A stretch of DNA of 64,000 nt from Dicaeum eximium (taxonomy: Eukaryota; Chordata; Aves; Passeriformes; Dicaeidae). Under the pieces are notes generated by a model. The model was given only the letters and a program-made list of their open reading frames with translations. It did no database searches and was not told where the DNA came from. The translations under genes were made by a program, and so were the position numbers. Positions 1 to 64,000 of the stretch are shown here, piece after piece. The stretch lies in the NCBI GenBank assembly GCA_013396995.1, contig VWZP01005847.1, positions 687,497-751,496 on the forward strand. Reading direction: 5' to 3'. Each line of letters begins with the position of its first letter. Position 1 is the stretch's first letter.

Positions 1-1899
1 GAAAATACTGGATTCAAGTTCCCTATTTAGTCAATGGGAAAAAAGCAAACGTGGGAAATAAATAGCCAACTCAAGATCTGAACTGACCTCTACAAGTGTC
101 TCTTCATCACTTCTGGCTATAAAAAGACATAACTAAATCAATTTAGTTGGCTACTTCAGTCTAAAGGAAAAAGGTTCAGTCTGGTCTGGTAAGCATATTC
201 CTGGGGCCTGATTACAAACTGACTGCACAGAATCTTGGATTGCCCATTTTCTTTTAATTGTATTATACTTGCCCCTGCAGAGGCAAAAATATTTGGAAAT
301 AAGGCTAAAGTGTAAACCATGTAGCAATGTTTGCCAGTCTGTAATCACTATGAAGTAATAGCTCTGAAAAATTCATCTTATTTATCTCAGTTGATCACAG
401 AATAACTATGAAAATTTGGATTCCTGTCTTTTTTTAGATAAACAGACTGTATCTTAGCCAAGTTCTGCTAGATAAGTTTTCCACTATTTGAATTGGAATC
501 ATATCTTGTCAGCAGCATTTGTTCCTGAAGAACTGATAGGAGCTACAATTATTGGAAGGAAGTTATTAAAAATCCCACATTTGTGAAATCTTACTCAATA
601 TCTGTTAAATTTGGAAGACTTAATGCAAAAGTGAAGAAAAAGTTATCTAAATTAACAACTGGGATATAGCAGTCACGGCACCAAACCATACTACGTATAG
701 CATATAAATTATATCCTGTTACAGAGAGAAGTTGTTTATTAAAAAAACAGATCTTGTGGCTATGAGAAATGCATGTAGTCTGGTTCCTCCATCTGTCAGG
801 AACTTCTTCAGTTTATTTTACTCTTATCAACAGTGCAGTCTCTACTCTGAATGCCAGTACCACTGTGGTCATAGCTTCTGGTATTTCACTGAAAATTCCT
901 CATGGCAGTGCTGAATGTGGTTAAAATCAATTTAGGTTCTGTTTTACCATACCTACATGGGAGAATTTTTTATTGCTTGCAACATCCCCTTTGTTTAGGT
1001 GAACCCACAGGACAAGAGAGCAAGCTTAAACATTGAACCCTTGTCTGTGCGTGCTGCAAAACTCTTCCCTCACTGCTGGCTCTCTCCTGTAGCTCCTGGT
1101 ACTTTATTCCAGACCATACTTTGATATAGTTCAAGTAATATTTTATTGGAGAGACTGCTTTCATGGAAAGAAGAGGCAAGGCTCCACCAGGTTGGTCTGT
1201 AAGACACACAGTTCTGTAGTGCTCTCCCACCTGCCACCAAACTGCCTCTCAGTTAGACAATGCACAACCCAAATGTCATCCTATAGAAGTTCTGTGCAGG
1301 AGAATTGCACACAAAAGCTCACATGTTGTTTCAGATGCCTTGAAGAATTGGAAAATCTGGAGAAAAATAACTAGTGTAATTATGTCTCAGGGCCACCAGA
1401 CAGGGCCTAGAAGAACCAAGAGGCAAATATTACAGCTTGAAGTCACCATGTGCCATGTGACTTTAGGCAAGGGGTTAGGCTTTTGTCAGTCTTTTATATA
1501 GCACTGTAGGCATACTAGTAAGATCTACACTTCGTAAATACTTCTTTTTAACACTGCAAGTATTAGTTTTACCCAAATTCTATTTATCCAATTTTTACAC
1601 TAATTTCCATATTGATTTTACCTTTTTTTTAATTTCATGGTGCAGGGTGCTCAAACAAAATCAACATTTTTCTTCATTGTAAATGAAATTTCAGGTGTAA
1701 ATAATATTAACTGAACATCTGATTTGTGTTGAATTTTAAATCAAATGCAGGTACAAAAATGTTGTTACAATTTGATGCCAAATCTGAGAGTGTGATGTGA
1801 CAGCTCACCCATGTGTATATCTTCTTTTAGTATATCTCATTGATGTTCAAAAATCTGCCTGGTCCATAGGATTTCAGAACAACAGAAAGGAAAAAATAA

Positions 1900-2420
1900 T
1901 CTCATTTAATCTGCCTTTCTGATTTTTAGTTTTTTATTAATTGCCATTTAATGCTAATTACGTGGGTTTCATTTAAAGCTCCTTTTAAAAAGCCAAAGGT
2001 GATGCTAAATCTGAGACCTTGAATAAATAAAACATTCTGCAAAGCTCTTGGTTGGATGCTGGTATCAGTTTGTAATGTCTTTCATCCATGTGCACTCTTG
2101 TGCTCTAAGTGTTTGGTGTTGGAGCACATGATATCCTGCTAAGCATGTAATGCAGATACTGTATTGTCATTTTATTCTTTAAATACAGCCCCTAAAGAAG
2201 ATTTGCAGTGAAAAATGTTAATATTTAGCAGTGCACTGTAATGTACCAAGCAATATTAATTTAAAATCATCTGCTAGCGAGACCTCCTGAACTTTGGCAA
2301 AAGGTTTGAACTTTTCAGTCACGATTAAATTATTCTGGGCAGCTGGCCAGTTCCTAAATAGGTTATGTGGACATCAGTGGCAAAGCTTTTAATTTGGAAT
2401 TATTCATTTCAGCCTGTCAA
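1900..2420. promoter_or_regulatory. Candidate conserved non-coding element
   Basis: Dense homeodomain-type words (TTAATTGCC, GCTAATTACG, ATTTAATGC), CAGCTGGC, and long stretches without repeats or CR1, the texture typical of vertebrate developmental enhancers. This is impression only; no alignment is available. Confidence 0.3.
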
Positions 2421-2725
2421 CTAAAATGAAAGAGTTAGAGCATTTCTGTATTTTTTTTTAATATTTTTATTTCATTGGAATACTTACAGAGTGTTTAAGT
2501 GAATTTCACATAGACTTGTCTCATACACCATATGAAAACATCATCTTTCACTCTTTCAGTTTTGCACATTACTGGCTCCTCTTCCATGATCAGAACTAAA
2601 TAAATAGAGAACAAAACAAAAAGTTAGAATGGGTAGGTCTTACCATTTAGATATGGTTAATTCTGTATCTCCTTTAGCATGTTCTTACTAAAGCGTCTCA
2701 GAAACTCATTGACTGTGTTAAATTT

Positions 2726-2761
2726 GAGCTTTTGGTTTGTTTTGAGCTTTTGGTTTGTTTT
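2726..2761 (+). repeat. Tandem 18-bp duplication
   Basis: GAGCTTTTGGTTTGTTTT occurs twice head to tail with no mismatch, a recent slippage or duplication in intron sequence. Confidence 0.9.
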
Positions 2762-4828
2762 GGCAAGATCAGTACTTTTGAGGTTGTTTCTGTCCCTAAA
2801 TGGAAACCAGTGATATCAAGAGATACTCATGTTAGTTTGCCCTTTGAACTGTTCGAGTGATCTTGTTCATATTGGCAGACCCTGGAGCACTTCCACCTTT
2901 CAGACCATCAGCTTCCACCTGAGAAAATCATGAGAGTTCTGCATGTGCAGACACTTCTCACATCCTGCTTCCACAGGAGAGGATGTCAGCTGGAGGGCAA
3001 GTGTGACACTGCCATGCATTCACCTGAATATCTGAAATGCACTGTGGCATGTCTCTTCTGCCAAACACAGGGAGAGATTATGGAAATGCAGCTCTCCTAA
3101 TCAGCTCCTGATGATTATCTCATTCCAATTCTCTAGTAATTTTTCAGCAACTCTGCTATTAAAGGAGTTGCAGTATGTACTTTAAAAGAACTTTCCCCCT
3201 GACCCCATTTACAGTGATTACTATCTGGATGACCTTTTTTTTCATGCACAGTCAGTACCTGCTGTCTCCTTTATTGTGCCCTGCCTTTCCCAGTCTTCCA
3301 CATTCACCACCATTCCTCCTACTGTGTGTATTTAGGACAACCGCTTGGAGGTTATCTTCATTTCTAAGGGCCCATATCTTAATTATACCAAAGGTGATTT
3401 TGGCAATCACATTTTTGTAAGGAAGCCTTGAAGTCAAAAATAAATATACAACTGAAGCTGCAATAAGTGGTACAGGTGAGACTATACCATGTAACACCTG
3501 TGTCATTGGAGAGAATTGGTACAAAAAAGCAGGTACTGCCACCCCGTTCACAGTGTGTCCAGGTCAAAAGAGTTTTCTTCAGAACAGATTCAGTCTCACA
3601 CTGGACTACCTGTCCCATCCTACATGGGGTTCAAAGCCATCCTAAGGACCAGCCATTGCTTGTGGTCCTTAAGCCCGGACTGCATTTTTGTCTAACCAAG
3701 GTGGAGCATGCGGTTTTGTTTCCTCCAAGAAGAACCTGGTTTACTTACCAACACAGCACATAAACTAAACCAGAAGACAAGAAGTGCTTCTCAACCAGAA
3801 TACATGGCCAAAATGCCTTTCTGTGAGAAAAGGATCACACCAACATTCTCTTCACCATGTGTGCCTTTCTTGCAGCTGTCTTTTGGATTGATCTAAGACA
3901 ATTATGTGAACAGAGCAGGGAGAGTTTGATGTTCAGGGACCTGTAAGTATTATTCAAACAACCACAAGAATCCCAGGCTAAAATATCCTCTCTGACATTC
4001 CTCACCATTTAGGTGCTATTTGGAAAAGTGCATCTGATATGTGTTCAGAGTGGACAGTTTTACTGTATGTGTTGTGCCATTAAATCTGCTCCTGTAAACT
4101 CAAGCAGCCTATAAGTAGTAAGATAGACAAAAATTTCTTCAATTGCTTTATAGATGTTAATATTTTTACCATCCACAAGAGAATTTAGCTAGGCCAGGCT
4201 GACAAAATATTGTTGAACATTCCCAGTAGGCTCTTGGGCTGCAGATGGAGGGCCATGCAGAGCAAATCAGGCCAGTGTGTGTTTCCCTGACAATAGTAAG
4301 AGTAATAAACAAAACCTAAAAGTCATAGAGAAAAATGTCCCAATATTTTATTTGAGTTTATTGGGTTATTTGGGTCTAGCTGTTGCTTGAAACATTCTGC
4401 ATCATGATAGCTCCACTTCAAATAATCCTGTACCTTTAAAAATATGTTTGTCAAGTTTTAGAGAAAGTTGAAATATAAAAGTTCTAAGCAGCAATACAAA
4501 ACAGGATGTGTGTCATGTGGAGCAAAAATTATACCCTAAGTGCATGGAGAAGAACTCAGGGAAGCTAAATGCCTTACACTCCCCAATATGTAATATTATC
4601 ACAGCATGAGTAATTGGAGATATTCTATAGAACTGCCTTGACTTTAGGTTGTTTTAAAGCCTGTCTTAAATCATTCTCCTATCCCCTTCTTTACCTTTTG
4701 AACTATACCATTTTCTGCTTTCAAGCTGTCCCTGCTCTGTTCTGCACTGACTTCAGACAACATTGCAGTGCTCTCTATTCTGTATACACTGACTTAAGAA
4801 AACAGGAGTTCATAGCTGTACGTGACAT

Positions 4829-4870
4829 TGTCCAAAATTGTTCCAAAATTGTTCCAAAATTGTTCCAAAA
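4829..4870 (+). repeat. Short tandem repeat, 11-bp unit
   Basis: Unit TTGTTCCAAAA is repeated about three and a half times (the first copy lacks one T). It causes the repeated peptide-like pattern seen in an overlapping chance open frame. Confidence 0.85.
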
Positions 4871-7018
4871 ATTTGCATATTTATGCAATGTTTACTTATT
4901 GAAAAACAAGTGTCAGAAACGGGAAACCTTTTTTCCCTCCAAAAATAATCCCTTACCAAAGCTTTCAACAGTACAATGTTGCAGAAAATCCCTGTTAGAT
5001 TATCCAATTCATTTCCTTTTCAGTAAACGCTTTCTTTTGGTGATACTCTGAGATTTCAGGGCTTCTGACTAGTCTGATTTTGAAAGGATGAGGCACTTCC
5101 CTCTGGAGATCTCTCTGAACACTCAGAGATTTCCCTATAAGGCTAGTAATCTTTATTCTCATAATAGAAATTCTGTTTCTGAATTTCATTCTCTCATTTC
5201 TTTATTTGGTGTACACTATTGTATTCTTGAAGTAATTTTGTTTTCAAATATTTCTTACATAAATTTACTTCATCTCCCCTGCTCTTAATTTATTGTTAAT
5301 TATGGTAGATGGGGAATAAATATTGGTACCCTTTAGTCTTTCCCTTCTTTTTTCTCCCCTGTCCCAGTTGGTTACACAGCCCTTCCCTGGTTTCATGGCT
5401 CTCTTCAGCACTATTTTGTCTTGTCAGTGAAAAAATGCTAAAACAGCATTTAGAAATTAATGCATACCTAGATATGTTCTCTTCAAAGCAACACAGAGAG
5501 GAGCTGGGAACTTCTGTATCATTTTTCATACCTCTATAATATCTAACCAACAGAGCTTGGTTGTGAACATAACCTTTGGCTGGTAATGCAATTGGTGCCC
5601 AACCTGGCCTTTTGATGCTATATTGAAGTCCAAGTTCTTGTTTAGTTTCTGCTCTTATTCTTAATCTAGAATTTTTTCAGTCTCGTATTTCCTGCCACTG
5701 TTTCTAAATGTGTCCTTTTCCTTGTCCAATGTGATATTTGCAGCTCTTCACATTTTAATATCATGTGCGCTAATGTCATAATTTCTTCCTTTTAAGGATC
5801 ACTAATAAAGCAATGAAACAGGACTGGACACAATACAGATTTATGCAACATTTCCCTTTTATTCTGAATCAGCTTTACCATTAATCATCAGTCTTTGTTT
5901 GTAGCTGTTCAGTTTTCTTCAGTTTTCAGCCCACATGACAACTTCTATCCAACCGAATATGAATTGATTTTCAGTTTAAGCTGTCCTGTGGCTGGAAGTG
6001 GTGATGTTGCTGATAGCATGACAGTGCAGTAGAGCAGTTTTTCTTCTGTAGCATGCTGTGGGAGCATGCATTTCACTAGGCAGGGCAAATGGGAGTTAAA
6101 GCTGTGTTTGAATTCCTGGGCAATTTCCCCTGGTAAAAATCTGTAGCTGACGTCTATCAACAGTATTCCCTGCAGGTGCTGATGGTGAAAATGTCTTTTA
6201 AAATTTAAGCTTCTAATCCTTTACTTACAAGCAGGGGTGAGAAGAAGAATTGAAATTTCAGTTGGATGCTTGCTGAAATTGTATACAATACACACACGGT
6301 TTAAAATGTTAAAAATTAATTTCACTGCTTCTTTTTGACTTGGTATTTTGTTGCAATAACACACCTGAATTGCTACATAAGGTAATCAGTATTCAGGAAT
6401 CATATCTCTATATCATATCTGTTTATCTTGTATCATTTATTTAGCCATCACCTGTCCATGTAGATACATGTATCTGCCTTTTCTGTGTTTGGATAGGTGG
6501 TATTCAATTGAATTCCATTGAATTCCTGTTTGTGGATAATTATAAATGCAACATTTGTTATGTGATGTGCCTTAGCTGAGTTTTGCTGATGTAGATGGAT
6601 TCTTTTGTGTTCTTTGTCATTACTTATAATACTCATCTAAATGTAATTTTCCTGTTATTTTGTGTTCTGGAAGATAGATTCTCTTAAAATTTCTGCCTTT
6701 TGAAGTGCTGTGTAGTTTTTGAGTATCAAAGAGCTGTCAGCATATACAGGAAGATATGCCTAATAAGAAAAGATCATGGGTATTTATTTGATGAAAGTGT
6801 TAGAATCTATGAAGAAAACATAGAAATAAGCATATTAAATAGGGCACAAATATGCTTTGTATTTTAAAATTAAAATTATTAGCAATCCTCCTATTTTATG
6901 TCTTTCAGTTAAAGGCATGGTATTGTTAAGCATTTTTAATCTTCTGGCACAAGCCATTAACTTGGATCAAATTTACCTTCTGTAGGTCTTTGCTGCCATC
7001 TTCTGTTTCTCTAAATAA

Positions 7019-63143
<56,125 letters not shown>

Positions 63144-64000
63144 GTAAGTGAAAAAGGTTTATCAGTAAAGTCCCCACACACAATATTGCTGTTGTGCAGC
63201 GACAAGGCCAAGAAAGGCTTCATGATTCACAATGCTCTCTCCTGGCTGCTGCTTGCACCCACATCAGGGCTTTCCTGTCCTCATGACAGTTGGAATAAAG
63301 CAGTTTCTCCTTTCCTTCACAATTCAGAAAGTTTGGAAGACGGGCTCAAGCATTGCCCTGTGCAAGTGGTTGCATTTTTTACTTTTTCATACATTTGCTC
63401 AGGACCTTTTACATCAGTCAGTCCTATTCTGAATCAGAGTGCTGCCCCCAAAGGCTGCCACTGTTCAGACCCTAATCATATCTAAGACCCTAATCATATA
63501 ATATCATATCTTCGATAATCATATCAAAGCAGGAGAGACAGTACTGCTGTTCTGTTGACTACCATTGACCCTACTCTGGTTGTCGGTGCACTTGTCGAAG
63601 ACACAGGATAGTTCAATAGAAATCTTTCAATCCCTGATTTCTGTTTAAATATCACCAAACAAGCAGGAAATATCAACATTTTGTTGGAAAAGAGAGAAAG
63701 AGTGAAAGAGGTACTGTAGTCTACTGTAGTCTACTGCATAGGTTTTTCAAGTGAGAAATCTTGAAAGAATGAATAGCCCAGGGCTTCCTTTCTTAGCACT
63801 GATCTGGTCTGTGTCAGTTTTAAACATTCCTCAGTGGATGGTCCTAAAAAAGAAGGTCATTTCCTAGCGCAATACCGCTGAGAGATAAGTAGTCTACCTC
63901 CAGTCCAGCCAAGACAGGTATTTAAGATCATGAATAGCATAATTAAGATCAGTTGTGGGGTTTAGATACTTAGACATGTGGTTTAGTGGCATACCAGCAA
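63144..64000 (+). other. NALCN: NALCN final intron, 5' part
   Basis: Begins with GTAAGT after window exon 28. The last coding exon of NALCN is not found, so the intron runs off the window. Short tandem repeats occur at 63468-63499 (17-bp period, two copies) and 63712-63736 (10-bp period). Confidence 0.88.

Noticed and set aside
4614..5051. 145-codon plus-strand open frame
   Set aside because: Low-complexity, Phe/Leu/Cys-rich translation, partly created by an 11-bp tandem repeat; no domain and no splice context.

Overview
The window is a stretch of AT-rich vertebrate, very probably avian, genomic DNA. It carries the middle and 3' part of one plus-strand gene, NALCN, which encodes the pore-forming subunit of the neuronal sodium-leak channel. 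Bird origin is inferred from eight CR1 LINE fragments, most ending in the CR1 3' tail, and from compact introns: 28 exons lie in 56 kb. Each exon has GT-AG borders, and reading phase is preserved at every junction.

Joined, the 28 exons give 3184 coding bases (1061 codons plus one base) with no stop or frameshift. Setting the domain III filter lysine to human residue 1115 makes the first codon 614. With no further adjustment, the domain IV filter glutamate falls at 1389, the NVS glycosylation sequon at 1064, and the human disease positions R1181 and W1287 on Arg and Trp. The window therefore covers about residues 614-1675 of a 1738-residue protein. Missing are domains I and II upstream and the last coding exon (about 64 residues) downstream.

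Layout: 1-7111 is upstream intron with no recognised exon. 7112-34700 holds seven exons for the cytoplasmic II-III linker, spread over long introns of up to 14 kb. 37097-44040 holds domain III (S1-S6, filter lysine). 47495-48228 holds the III-IV linker and the start of domain IV. 48627-57348 holds the rest of domain IV (filter glutamate). 59647-63143 holds the cytoplasmic C-terminal region. 63144-64000 is the start of the final intron.

I found no second protein-coding gene, no RNA gene and no previously undescribed system. The points most worth a second look are a near-ideal RFX X-box in the 14-kb intron, a CTCF-like site, a pair of 72-bp direct repeats flanking a perfect 20-bp palindrome, a compact repeat-hairpin-repeat block, an extra glycosylation sequon in the domain IV turret, and several alternative-splicing possibilities (a cryptic donor inside an exon, a tandem acceptor, and an intron that stays open when retained). 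Comparisons with mammalian NALCN rest on recalled sequence, not a search.
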